Assembly (NCBI GenBank): GCA_937877655.1
Contig: CALFJC010000113.1
Span: 1 to 64,000 of the forward strand
Direction: 5' to 3'
Origin: an uncultured Selenomonadales bacterium
Lineage (GTDB): Bacteria > Bacillota > Negativicutes > Selenomonadales > Selenomonadaceae
Length of the DNA: 64,000 nucleotides
Both the position numbers and the translations under genes were made by a program. Below the pieces are notes generated by a model that was given only the letters and a program-made list of their open reading frames with translations, had not been told where the DNA came from and did not search any database. Position 1 is the first letter of the stretch. The number at the start of each line of letters is the position of its first letter. This document shows, in pieces, positions 9,441 through 17,705 of this stretch.

Positions 9441-10304
9441 TTATTTTTTAAGCGTCAAACCAACGCGACTGTCCATAAGGTAGGGAATGGAAACGGCAAA
9501 ACCTTTTACGTTGTCAAGCGGATAAGGCAAAGCTTTTCCCTCTTGGTCGTAAACTCCGACAACCCAAAACAGCGCGTCAACTTGACCGGAGGACAGCGCG
9601 GCACTGCGAGCACCGGCGTCAATATCGACAAGCTCAATATTCTTGTTAATGCGCTTGCTAAGTTCGGAGAGGAATGCAACGTTGAATCCTGCAGGCTTGC
9701 CATCAGCACTCACGAAGTCCATAGCGGGCATATCACCGGTTACGGCAACTTTAATCGTCGGCGCACCTTCGATAACGGGCATAGGCATTGCGGCGGGTTC
9801 GCCATTGCCAACATCGATGATATTTTCTTTAACGAGTTTATCAATCGTTCCGTCATCTTTCATGGCTTTGATAGCGGTGTTAATTTCCTCAATCTGCGCG
9901 GCGTTTGCTTCAAGCGCACCAATAGAGTAGCCCAAAATCGGTTTGAAGTTGTTGTCGATAACTTGGATAGCGTCGTTATGAGCCGCAATGTAATTACCAA
10001 CCCTGCTACCGGTAGCGAAACGGTCGATTTGATTAGCCTGAAGAGCCGCAATCATAGCGTTCATATTGTCGAAGAAGATAACTTTGTTCGGAGCTGTATA
10101 GGCGGTTTGACCTTCAACTTGAGCAATGTCCTGCGTCCAACGCTTGTAGCCTTCCTCGTCCAAACCGATTGGCATAAGTGCTCCGACTTTGTCCGATGCT
10201 TGCTTTTCTTCTGCAGGAGCCGCGGGCTTCTCTTCTCCGCCGCCACAACCTGCGCAAGTCAACAACATCATGATTGCCAAAAATACTCCGAGTAACCTTT
10301 TCAT
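9441..10304 (-). CDS. Extracellular solute-binding lipoprotein (SBP family 3-like, domain order permuted)
   Basis: A 287-residue lipoprotein with signal MKRLLGVFLAIMMLLTCAGC, the lipobox Cys being residue 20. The second half begins IKVAVTGDMPAMDFVSADGK and contains GFNVAFLSELSKR and SGQVDALF. That is the usual N-terminal lobe of family 3 amino-acid-binding proteins. The first half (VIFFDNMNAMIAALQANQID ... AIKAMKDDGTIDKLV) resembles the usual C-terminal lobe. The lobes therefore seem swapped. GGAGG lies 7 bases before the ATG. No permease or ATPase is adjacent, so it is an orphan binding protein; the ligand is probably polar, perhaps an amino acid (inference). Confidence 0.8.
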   Translation of the reverse strand: MKRLLGVFLAIMMLLTCAGCGGGEEKPAAPAEEKQASDKVGALMPIGLDEEGYKRWTQDIAQVEGQTAYTAPNKVIFFDNMNAMIAALQANQIDRFATGSRVGNYIAAHNDAIQVIDNNFKPILGYSIGALEANAAQIEEINTAIKAMKDDGTIDKLVKENIIDVGNGEPAAMPMPVIEGAPTIKVAVTGDMPAMDFVSADGKPAGFNVAFLSELSKRINKNIELVDIDAGARSAALSSGQVDALFWVVGVYDQEGKALPYPLDNVKGFAVSIPYLMDSRVGLTLKK

Positions 10305-10408
10305 AAACGAACCTCCTTTAAAAATCTGTTGCTCGCAAAATTTTCTGCAAGCGCATTATACAGGGGGTTTTCAAAATTTTCAACACAAAATCCGGGAGGG
10401 AATTTAAC

Positions 10409-10909
10409 TTGAAAAAATATTTTTTAGCCGTGCTCGTCGAAAATAAGCCCGGCGTTTTAACCCATGTTTCGGGACTTATCAGCCGAAGAGCCTTCAATAT
10501 CGAATCAATCTCCGCAGGTTACACCGAAGAACCTTCAATTACCCGAATTAATATCGTTGTCAGCGTCGAATCGGAAAATGAACTCGATCAAGTCGTCAAT
10601 CAGCTCGGAAAATTAATCGACGTGATTAAAATCGTCAATCTCAGCAAGTCTCCTTCCATTGAACGCGAACTTGTCATGATTAAAGTTAAAGCAAACAAAG
10701 AAACCCGCGCAGATTTGGTCAGCGTCGTTGATATTTTCCGTGCGCAGATTGTCGACATAACTTCTGAAAATGTCGTTATCGAATTGACGGGCAGTCAAAG
10801 CAAAATCGATGCGATTTGCGAAGTTTTGAGCGAATATGAGATTGTGGAAATTGCCCGGACGGGTACAATCGCCCTTTCAAGAGGTCCGATACCCGTTAAA
10901 GCTATGTGA
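10409..10909 (+). CDS. ilvN: Acetolactate synthase small (regulatory) subunit
   Basis: A 166-residue ACT-domain regulatory subunit that confers valine feedback inhibition on IlvB. The N-terminal ACT domain is clear (LVENKPGVLTHVSGLISRRA and FNIESISAG), followed by the second conserved half ending in RTGTIALSRG. The TTG at 10409 follows GGGAGGG at 10394-10400. It is separated from ilvB by about 1.2 kb carrying the minus-strand binding-protein gene and so needs its own promoter. A lipoprotein gene starts 2 bases after its stop. Confidence 0.93.
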   Translation: MKKYFLAVLVENKPGVLTHVSGLISRRAFNIESISAGYTEEPSITRINIVVSVESENELDQVVNQLGKLIDVIKIVNLSKSPSIERELVMIKVKANKETRADLVSVVDIFRAQIVDITSENVVIELTGSQSKIDAICEVLSEYEIVEIARTGTIALSRGPIPVKAM

Positions 10910-10910
10910 C

Positions 10911-12176
10911 ATGAAAAAATTTCTTTTGATAATCTGCGCGGTAACAATTTTTTTAATCGGATGCGGCAATGAAATTCGGACTGTGCCGCCGTTGCCGGGA
11001 ACTTTGCCCAATTTTTTAAATGCGCCCGAAAAAATCGACACGGATATTTATTTTGACGCAACTGTTTCAATGAAAGGCTTCACAACTTTGGCGGCGGGCA
11101 ATGTTTATCTGACTTTGCCCGATCTTTTGGGCGATTTATGCGGCTCGACGGGCGAAGTGAAATTTTTTTCCTTCGGTGAACAGATTCATGCCCTTGACGG
11201 AAGAAGTTATCGGCAATTCGCAACGCCCGAAGTCTACAACGAGGCGATAACTGCCGTTGCCAACGTCGTTGACCGCGCAGATACAAATCATTTGTCGATT
11301 ATCGTTACAGATTTATTCGAAAGTGACTCCGATTGGAGCAATGTCACGCAGAAATTCCGCGAAAAATTCTTTGCAAACCACTTGTCGGTGGGAGTTATCG
11401 GCATAAAAAATTCTTTTTACGGAGAAATTTTCGATGTCGGGCTCAATGCCGCGCATTTCAACTACAATTCGTGGGACAATCCCGATCGTTATCGCCCGTT
11501 TTATCTTTTGGTCATGGGGCGCGATGATATTGTCAAAAATTTTCTGCGAAAGTTCAATGAACGACAAATTTTGCCGAACGATACGGGATTTTTATTGCTC
11601 TCGGAAAATTTAAACGAAACTCCCGCCGATTTTTCCAATTTTGAACTGGATGAAGTCGAAAATTTTTATTCTGATGAAACTCTCGGCTTGGATAGCCGCG
11701 TTAAGGAATTCGGGCTTGATAAATTCTCGGAAGCGGCGTCTTTCATTGTGAATTGGGAATATAAGCCGCCGCTCGGTGCCTGTCCGCTTGATTTGTCGGA
11801 AGTTGATACGGAAATTGAGATTTTTTCTGTCGAAGGCGAAGAATGGACGCCGTTGCAGAAAAATGATCTGCGCGTCGGCTTGTTGAAAGACAATCGGCAG
11901 TCGGGAAATTTCTTGATAAAAATTTCTTTGACGCCCGAAAAGACTTTGGCGGAAGGAAAATTAAATTTTGTGCGAATAAAAGTTATGCCGAAGGAAAACG
12001 GTTACAAATTGCCCGCTTGGGTTGAACTTTGGAGCGTAAATGTTGACGGCGCGGCTAAAAACTTCGACGGCTCAAAAACTTTGAACTTAATTCGTGTTTT
12101 GGGTTCGCTGAAAGATTCGATTTTCGCCGCGTCGCGCCCCGCGCTTATGAATATTAATTTTGTCGTGACTCCATAA
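10911..12176 (+). CDS. Lipoprotein with VWA-like domain, function unknown
   Basis: A 421-residue predicted lipoprotein whose signal ends in the lipobox LIGC. After the Cys the chain reads DIYFDATVSMKGF, resembling the DxSxS metal site of von Willebrand A domains. An Asp-containing strand IIVTDLFESDSDW follows later, as in VWA folds. The C-terminal half has no feature I recognise. The ATG at 10911 lies 2 bases after the ilvN stop, with only a weak ribosome binding site (GAGG about 20 bases upstream), so coupling to ilvN is likely. Any metabolic link to ilvN is unsupported. Confidence 0.65.
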   Translation: MKKFLLIICAVTIFLIGCGNEIRTVPPLPGTLPNFLNAPEKIDTDIYFDATVSMKGFTTLAAGNVYLTLPDLLGDLCGSTGEVKFFSFGEQIHALDGRSYRQFATPEVYNEAITAVANVVDRADTNHLSIIVTDLFESDSDWSNVTQKFREKFFANHLSVGVIGIKNSFYGEIFDVGLNAAHFNYNSWDNPDRYRPFYLLVMGRDDIVKNFLRKFNERQILPNDTGFLLLSENLNETPADFSNFELDEVENFYSDETLGLDSRVKEFGLDKFSEAASFIVNWEYKPPLGACPLDLSEVDTEIEIFSVEGEEWTPLQKNDLRVGLLKDNRQSGNFLIKISLTPEKTLAEGKLNFVRIKVMPKENGYKLPAWVELWSVNVDGAAKNFDGSKTLNLIRVLGSLKDSIFAASRPALMNINFVVTP

Positions 12177-12212
12177 GAAAAAAATTGCTTTGTCATAACT
12201 TCATAAGAAAAA

Positions 12213-12247
12213 GACTCGGAACTTTTTTAAGCTCCGAGTCTTTTTTT
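12213..12247. terminator. Bidirectional terminator
   Basis: GACTCGGA (12213-12220) pairs with TCCGAGTC (12233-12240), with A-runs on the left and T7 on the right. It serves both the lipoprotein gene and the convergent small gene. Just upstream (about 12164-12211) a short imperfect tandem repeat of the lipoprotein 3' end is seen (CATAAGAAAAA twice). Confidence 0.8.
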
Positions 12248-12452
12248 AATGTTCGAGCTGCGTCGCCTTGAGAAGTTCCTCAATTTTTACAAAATCTTTC
12301 GGGTTGCTCTCGTCCAAGAACTTTATCAAGGCTATTGCACAATCCAGCGCGTCGAGATCGGGTTGATGAAGGTCGTAAGAATCATGATGCGCGTCCAACA
12401 TCCGCTCCCAGTGAATTTTTTTCATCCACATCAAAACTTCTTTTGTCGTCAT
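12246..12452 (-). CDS. Small hypothetical protein
   Basis: A 68-residue soluble protein with many His, Asp and Trp residues (MWMKKIHWERMLDAHHDSYD). The ATG at 12452 has GGAGG 7 bases upstream. The in-frame ATG at 12458 is too close to that site. No family is recognised. It is monocistronic and convergent with the lipoprotein gene. Confidence 0.6.
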   Translation of the reverse strand: MTTKEVLMWMKKIHWERMLDAHHDSYDLHQPDLDALDCAIALIKFLDESNPKDFVKIEELLKATQLEH

Positions 12453-12518
12453 GTTCATTCCTCCTTTTGCCGATTATATTTTACCAAAAAATTTTTTGTC
12501 AAGGTGTGATTTTTGCAG

Positions 12519-12546
12519 TTGATAAGCCGAAAAAATTTGATAAAAT
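12519..12546 (+). promoter_or_regulatory. Predicted promoter of the anion transporter gene
   Basis: TTGATA at 12519-12524 and TAAAAT at 12541-12546 with a 16-base spacer, 26 bases before the start codon. Confidence 0.45.
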
Positions 12547-12572
12547 GCCGATAAATAGAGGGGGCGAACGAA

Positions 12573-14117
12573 ATGCAAGATAAAAGTTCCGAGGCACAAA
12601 AAATTAAGGAGGCGGAGCAAGCTTTTGACCGACGACGGCGAACTTTTGGTTTAATCGCAGGACCGTTGCTCGCAATCGCAGTTATTTTAACTCCAATCGA
12701 CGCTTTAACTTTGGAAGCGCACAAACTTTTGGCAATTATGGTGCTCGTCGCGTTGTGGTGGATAACGGAACCCGTTCCAATCCCCGTAACGTCATTACTC
12801 GGACCGACTTTGGCAGTTATCACGGGCGCAATTAAGGTTAGCGCGGCTTTCGCGGCGTTTGCAAACCCGATGATCTTTTTATTTATGGGCGGATTTATTT
12901 TGGCGAAGGCAATGATGATGCACGGGCTCGATAAACGCTTTGCCTATTGGCTTTTATCGCGAAGTTGGGTCGGCTCGAACCCGCGCAGAATTTTTTTGGC
13001 AATCGGACTGGCAACGGCTTTATGTTCGGGCTGGGTGAGCAATACGGCAACAGCCGCAATGATGTTTCCGATTTGCTTGGGGCTTTTGAACTCGATAAAA
13101 GAGATGATGGCGGCGAACGGGCGCGAAATTGATTTGTCGGAGTACAAATATGCAACGGGCTTGATGTTAATGACGGCTTATTCGGCGTCAATCGGCGGCG
13201 TTTTGACTCCGATTGGCACTCCGCCGAATTTAATCATGCTCGGCTTCCTTGATTCAATGCAAAACATTCACGTTTCGTTTTTTGAGTGGATGATTTGGGG
13301 CTTTTTTGCAATGGTTTTCTATTTCATAATCGCCTATATCGTTTTATCGAAAATGTTCCCTGCCGACGTGGATAAAATCGACGGCGCGGAAGAATTTATT
13401 CGCGCAAGGATAAAAGAACTCGGCGGTTGGACGCGTGCGCAAAAAAATACGCTGTTCGCGTTCATGTTGGCGGTTGCGCTGTGGATTATTCCGGGATTTT
13501 TGAACATGTTTTTGGGCGCAACGAGCGATATTTTGAAAATGTACAACCAACTTTTCCCCGAAGCGATAGCGGCAATGGCGGGCGCGTTGCTTTTATTCCT
13601 TTTGCCCGTGAATTTTTCAAAACGCGAATTCACAATCAGTTGGAAGGAAGCTTCGGCGGGCATTGAGTGGGGCACGCTGATTTTATTCGGCGGCGGCTTG
13701 GCAATGGGCGGCATGATGTACAAAACGGGCTTATCGCAATGGCTTGGAGATTTAATCGTCAATGCAATGGGCGGTTCGGCGTCGCAAGTTGTCTTGGTCG
13801 CAGTTTTCTCGGTTTTGGCTTTGCTGCTCTCCGAATTGACTTCGCACACGGCGGCAACGAATATGATCGGACCTTTGGCGATAACGATAGCGGTTTCGGC
13901 AGGCTTAAGCCCGGTACCTGTTTCCGTCGGCATTGCGCTTAGTGCCTCGCTCGGATTTATGTTGCCTGTTTCGACGCCGCCCAATGCGATTGTCTACGCC
14001 AGCGGCTACGTCCCCATTACCAAAATGATTAAGACGGGCGTTTACATTGATTTTATCGGAATCGCCTTTGTAACCATTCCCATTGCGATTTGGCTCGTAA
14101 ATATGATTGTCGGCTGA
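12573..14117 (+). CDS. DASS/SLC13-type sodium-coupled anion transporter
   Basis: A 514-residue inner-membrane protein with about 11-12 hydrophobic segments, of the divalent anion:Na+ symporter family (dicarboxylates, citrate or sulfate). The two family signature loops are present: SNTATAAMM with LTPIGTPPNLI in the first half, and TSHTAATN with LPVSTPPNAI in the second. These are the paired SNT-type substrate and sodium sites (the second reads SHT). GAGGGGG precedes the ATG. The substrate cannot be fixed from sequence; a C4-dicarboxylate is the usual guess. A hairpin follows at 14144. Confidence 0.88.
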   Translation: MQDKSSEAQKIKEAEQAFDRRRRTFGLIAGPLLAIAVILTPIDALTLEAHKLLAIMVLVALWWITEPVPIPVTSLLGPTLAVITGAIKVSAAFAAFANPMIFLFMGGFILAKAMMMHGLDKRFAYWLLSRSWVGSNPRRIFLAIGLATALCSGWVSNTATAAMMFPICLGLLNSIKEMMAANGREIDLSEYKYATGLMLMTAYSASIGGVLTPIGTPPNLIMLGFLDSMQNIHVSFFEWMIWGFFAMVFYFIIAYIVLSKMFPADVDKIDGAEEFIRARIKELGGWTRAQKNTLFAFMLAVALWIIPGFLNMFLGATSDILKMYNQLFPEAIAAMAGALLLFLLPVNFSKREFTISWKEASAGIEWGTLILFGGGLAMGGMMYKTGLSQWLGDLIVNAMGGSASQVVLVAVFSVLALLLSELTSHTAATNMIGPLAITIAVSAGLSPVPVSVGIALSASLGFMLPVSTPPNAIVYASGYVPITKMIKTGVYIDFIGIAFVTIPIAIWLVNMIVG

Positions 14118-14187
14118 TTTGACAGAGAAAATTTTTTTAAACCGTAATGAACACCCTTCCGACATGGGAGGGTGAAATTTTTTTGCG
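14117..14187 (+). repeat. Terminator-bearing repeat, copy 1
   Basis: The sequence TTTGACAGAGAAAATTTTT followed by a hairpin (CACCCT with AGGGTG, about 14151-14174) and a T-run also occurs at 17626-17698. The two copies flank the first GT8/GT2 pair. This copy also serves as terminator of the anion transporter gene. Confidence 0.7.
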
Positions 14188-14223
14188 AAATTAGGAGAGC
14201 GAGAAAAATGCTTTACAAACAAC

Positions 14224-14252
14224 TTGCTTTATGATATTTTCTGCGCTATGAT
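14224..14252 (+). promoter_or_regulatory. Predicted promoter at the head of the glycosyltransferase array
   Basis: TTGCTT at 14224-14229 and TATGAT at 14247-14252 with a 17-base spacer. A weak inverted repeat (GCGAG/CTCGC, about 14258-14293) lies in the leader. Confidence 0.5.
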
Positions 14253-14325
14253 CGACGCGAGATAAGATTTTTTTCTGTTATCGATTTGCTCGCCAAAAAA
14301 TCATCGAAAAAAAAGGAGTGATTAA

Positions 14326-15542
14326 ATGATTCATGTTTGTTTTGCCCTCTACGACAAGACAGGGCATTACTCAAAATTTTTGGGCACGACGATGCTTTCT
14401 TTATTTGAAAACACAGATACCCCCCCCTATTATCGCCGTCTGTAACCGTTCACATCCTCCATGACAAAACTTTGACAGAGGACAACCGCGAAAAATTTCT
14501 TCAAGTCGCAGAACGTTACAATCAGCTCTTGGAATTTCATAATGTCGAAGAACTCTGCGGCGATAAACTTTCCGAGATGATACGATTGATTCCGCGGGTA
14601 GAAAATTCACATTTTAGCGTTGCAATGCTTTACAGATTTTTTATTCCGCATATTCTTCCTTCGGAAGTTGAAAAGGCAATTTATCTCGACGCGGATATTA
14701 TCGTCAACTTGAACATTAATGAATTTTGGCAAATTGAACTCGGCGACAAACCCCTTGGTGTCGTTTTGGAAGTTGACAATGGCATACCGCCTTCAAAGTA
14801 TTCCAATATGTGCCATGACGGCGTTGTAAAAGAAGAAAATTACTTTAATTCGGGCGTCCTCTTAATGAATTTGAAAGTTTTACGTAACGAAGACGACAAT
14901 ATATTGGCAGGAATAAAATTCACGGGCGAGCATCTCAAATATAATCTTGTCGATCAAGAAATTTTAAATTACTGTTTTGAGACTCGAACTTTTAAATTGC
15001 CCGTGAAGTTCAATCGTCTCGTCAAGCAAATGCGCATTGATGAAAATTTTTCTGTGAACAGAGAGATTTATCATTATGCGGGCGGCAAATGGGGCTTGGG
15101 GCTTGATATGGCTGATCCGTTCAATCGGCTGTGGTGGAGTTATTTCATCAAGACTCCTTGGTTCGGTGTCGACATTATAGATAAAATGCTCAAAAGCACT
15201 CAAGATTCAATGTTGCAATTTTCTGTTGTTCCATACGGCAAGGCTCGTGCATTTGTTGTCGATGAGGAACACGCTCACCAAATCGAGAGAAATTTTTCTG
15301 TTCAAGATGATGAAAAAGTTATTGTAATCGACCCCGAAAACGAAGAAAATTTGCAACGTTTGGAAGACATAATGAAAAGCGATCGTGACAAGAAAAGTTT
15401 TTTCATAGGAATCCCAAATATCGCTCCAAAATTGATGAAAAGCGGATTCATCGAAGAAAAAGATTTTTTTGATGTCTCCGGATTTTACTCGCCGACATGG
15501 ACAAGTCGCGCAAATAATTACAAATTAATCTTGTCAATGTAA
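14326..15542 (+). CDS. GT8 glycosyltransferase, frameshifted at a C8 tract (phase OFF)
   Basis: The start MIHVCFALYDKTGHYSKF at ATG 14326 (GGAG at 14315-14318) matches the intact GT8 paralogues at 29455 and 30677. The frame ends at TAA 14443 after 39 codons, directly after eight C at 14420-14427. The rest of the enzyme is open in the +2 frame from about 14472 to 15542. One more C would give one 405-residue protein, the same size as the intact copies. The GT8 domain carries the metal-binding YLDADIIVNLN, the NSGVLLMNLK segment and a conserved C-terminal tail. GT8 enzymes are retaining transferases, often using UDP-glucose or UDP-galactose for LPS or capsule. The following GT2 gene is 17 bases downstream. 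Confidence 0.85.
14420..14427 (+). repeat. Poly-C tract (C8), putative phase-variation switch
   Basis: Eight C within codons 32-34 of the GT8 gene. With eight C the frame hits TAA at 14443; with nine the frame continues as DTPPLLSPSVTVHILHD and joins the rest of the enzyme. Confidence 0.8.
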
Positions 15543-15559
15543 CAAAGGGAGTGATTTAT

Positions 15560-17596
15560 TTGAGAGTTTATCTTTGCCCAAAAAAAACTTATGCAGTATC
15601 AGTCGTTGTTCCCATGTACAATGCGGAAGAATATATCGCCGAGTGTTTGGAAAGTCTCCTGCTTCAAACTTTTCAAGATTTTGAAGTTATAGTTGTCGAT
15701 GACTGCTCGACAGATAATTCCGTTGCCGTCGCCGAAAGTTTTTTGGAGAAATTTGGCGGACGACTCAAGCTAAGTAAGACAGAAAAAAATTCGGGTGGAG
15801 CAGGTTACGTTCCTCGAAATATCGGATTAACCCTCGCGAGCGGCATGTATATTTATTTTTTGGACGCTGACGATTTTTTGTTGTTGAATGCCCTTGAACT
15901 TCTTTACAGGGATGCAAAAAAATGTGATGCCGACGTTATTTGTCTCGATAATTACTATTACATGAATTCACAAAATGAAATTGTTCGTAAAGGGTGTGAC
16001 AACAAGAGAAAATCTTCTATGATAATCGATAATCCGAGCAGAGTTGTTTATGAGTGTCTTTTTCTGGGAGATATGATGACTCCGTGGTCAAAATTTGTTC
16101 GTCGTGACTTTTTGATTAAAAATGAAATTTACTTTCCGGAAATAATTGCCGGCGGAGATAATATCTGGAGTGTTCACGTTTGCAGTTGTTCAAAAAGATT
16201 TTTGCGGATTCCGTTGCCGGTCTATTTCTACAGATGTTATGATACAAAAGCCGTTACCAAGTCGAAAAGAGCACCTCGCGAGCAAATGGCTTGGTGGATA
16301 TCTTCTTTTGTCAAACTTTGTGTGGCTTGGAACGAATTCGCAACTAAAAATGAGATTTTAAAAAGCAATTACAATTTCTGTTACAAATATTTAACGGATG
16401 CTTTAAATTATCGCCTCAAACAGTTGTCTGCAGAGTTGTCACTTCTTGATAATGTTGAGATTTACGAGATTTTGCAACGCAATTCACCGAAGACTCCCGA
16501 TTCGACAATGTCATTATTGCCATTTCTCTTCAGTTTTATTTGTAATGAGAAAAAAACTTCTGCGAACGGAGAACTTATAATTCGTAAGTTCGGTCATTGT
16601 TTTACTGCAAAAATGTTAGTCAGAATGGATAAGAAAACGGAGCCCGAAAATCTCCGACTCCTTTCTGTTTCCGACGGCAAAGCCCGAATATCCAGACCGG
16701 AGTGGTGGCAGAAAAATGGCGTCTGTCATATGATTGATTCCTACGCAGGCAAGTTGGAAATTATTTCCAAAGCTAATGTGGACGGACAAGTTCAAGTTCG
16801 TCTTTCGGGAGCGTGGGTTCCGAATCCTGAAGACAAAACGAAACGCCTTCCGTATTGGATTGACTACATGAAACTGGTCATCAACGAAGAAACTGTTTTC
16901 GACAAGCTGACTCCCGCTTGGCACGATAAGCCTTATGTTTATAACATGAACGTAAAAGCGGGCGAGGAAATTAAAATTCAAACAGAGTGGCTTCCGCACA
17001 GGGACGACAGAGATGATCTTTCGGCAAAAGTTGCGCCGCCTCAAGAGCCGCAAAAAATTCAAGAAAATAATTCCGAGAAGCTCCGTAAGTCGGAGGCTTT
17101 AATTTCCGAGTTGCGCACTGCTCTTGATAACGAAAAGAAACTTCACAACAAAGACGTTGAGTTAATCAACAAATTCAAGGATTATTTTACAGCCCGCGCC
17201 GATATTCAGCTTGTGACGAAACAAAAAGGCGATTTCCAAATAATTTCCGTGTCGGACGACTTGGCAAGTGTCACAAAACCCAAATGGTTTCAAAAGGGCG
17301 GCATCGGTTACGTGATTAATTCCTGCGTCGGAAAATTGGAGTTCGTTGCCAAAAGTTCGGTCGACGGGCAAATAAAATTGAGACTTCGCGGCTTGGACGT
17401 CCGCACGCCCGAAGACAAAACCAAGCGCATTCCTTACTGGATAAACTACACAAAACTGATTGTGGACGACGAAATTATTTTTGACGAGATCACTCCCGCG
17501 TGGCTTGAAAAATTTTATTCCTACAATACCGACATCAAAGCGGGCGAAGAAATTAAAATTAAATTCGAGTGGCTCCCGCACAGGAACAACGTTTAA
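15560..17596 (+). CDS. GT2 glycosyltransferase with two C-terminal repeat modules
   Basis: A 678-residue protein. Residues about 12-260 form a GT2 (GT-A fold, inverting) domain: [31 protein letters not shown] and the metal-binding LDADD. The region after about 350 holds two copies of a module of about 125 residues, with recurring VSD, IPYWI-Y-KL, TPAW and [12 protein letters not shown] segments (DNA about 16606-17010 and 17187-17590). They are separated by a coiled-coil-like linker (KLRKSEALISELRTALDNEK). The TTG at 15560 follows GGGAG at 15547-15551. It is in frame, unlike the neighbouring GT8. The module is possibly carbohydrate-binding or a beta-sandwich (inference). Probably an envelope polysaccharide enzyme. 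Confidence 0.85.
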   Translation: MRVYLCPKKTYAVSVVVPMYNAEEYIAECLESLLLQTFQDFEVIVVDDCSTDNSVAVAESFLEKFGGRLKLSKTEKNSGGAGYVPRNIGLTLASGMYIYFLDADDFLLLNALELLYRDAKKCDADVICLDNYYYMNSQNEIVRKGCDNKRKSSMIIDNPSRVVYECLFLGDMMTPWSKFVRRDFLIKNEIYFPEIIAGGDNIWSVHVCSCSKRFLRIPLPVYFYRCYDTKAVTKSKRAPREQMAWWISSFVKLCVAWNEFATKNEILKSNYNFCYKYLTDALNYRLKQLSAELSLLDNVEIYEILQRNSPKTPDSTMSLLPFLFSFICNEKKTSANGELIIRKFGHCFTAKMLVRMDKKTEPENLRLLSVSDGKARISRPEWWQKNGVCHMIDSYAGKLEIISKANVDGQVQVRLSGAWVPNPEDKTKRLPYWIDYMKLVINEETVFDKLTPAWHDKPYVYNMNVKAGEEIKIQTEWLPHRDDRDDLSAKVAPPQEPQKIQENNSEKLRKSEALISELRTALDNEKKLHNKDVELINKFKDYFTARADIQLVTKQKGDFQIISVSDDLASVTKPKWFQKGGIGYVINSCVGKLEFVAKSSVDGQIKLRLRGLDVRTPEDKTKRIPYWINYTKLIVDDEIIFDEITPAWLEKFYSYNTDIKAGEEIKIKFEWLPHRNNV

Positions 17597-17625
17597 GAAT
17601 CGGCACGAAACGATTTTCTTTGATT

Positions 17626-17698
17626 TGACAGAGAAAATTTTTCAAATTAAAATGCAGTCACCTTTCCGATATGGGAGGGTGAAATTTTTTTTGCGAAG
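17626..17698 (+). repeat. Terminator-bearing repeat, copy 2
   Basis: Copy of the 14117-14187 sequence: TTTGACAGAGAAAATTTTT, then a hairpin around GGGAGGGTG and a T-run, ending TTTGCGAA. It precedes the sulfatase-like gene. Confidence 0.7.
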
Positions 17699-17705
17699 GT
17701 TAATC

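Larger units (their letters stand above)
9114..9460 (+). repeat. Tandem duplication of the ilvB 3' end, terminator and downstream gene end
   Basis: Unit 1 (9114-9284) and unit 2 (9285-9460) are near-identical and abut each other. Each contains the last 28 ilvB codons, a bidirectional terminator hairpin and the last codons of the opposite-strand solute-binding gene. Only unit 1 belongs to ilvB proper, and only unit 2 belongs to the intact end of the solute-binding gene. Confidence 0.9.

Noticed and set aside
17460..17705. Longer start for the sulfatase-like gene
   Set aside because: The extension overlaps the GT2 gene in another frame and precedes the terminator-like hairpin; ATG 17706 begins a normal N-terminal membrane protein.
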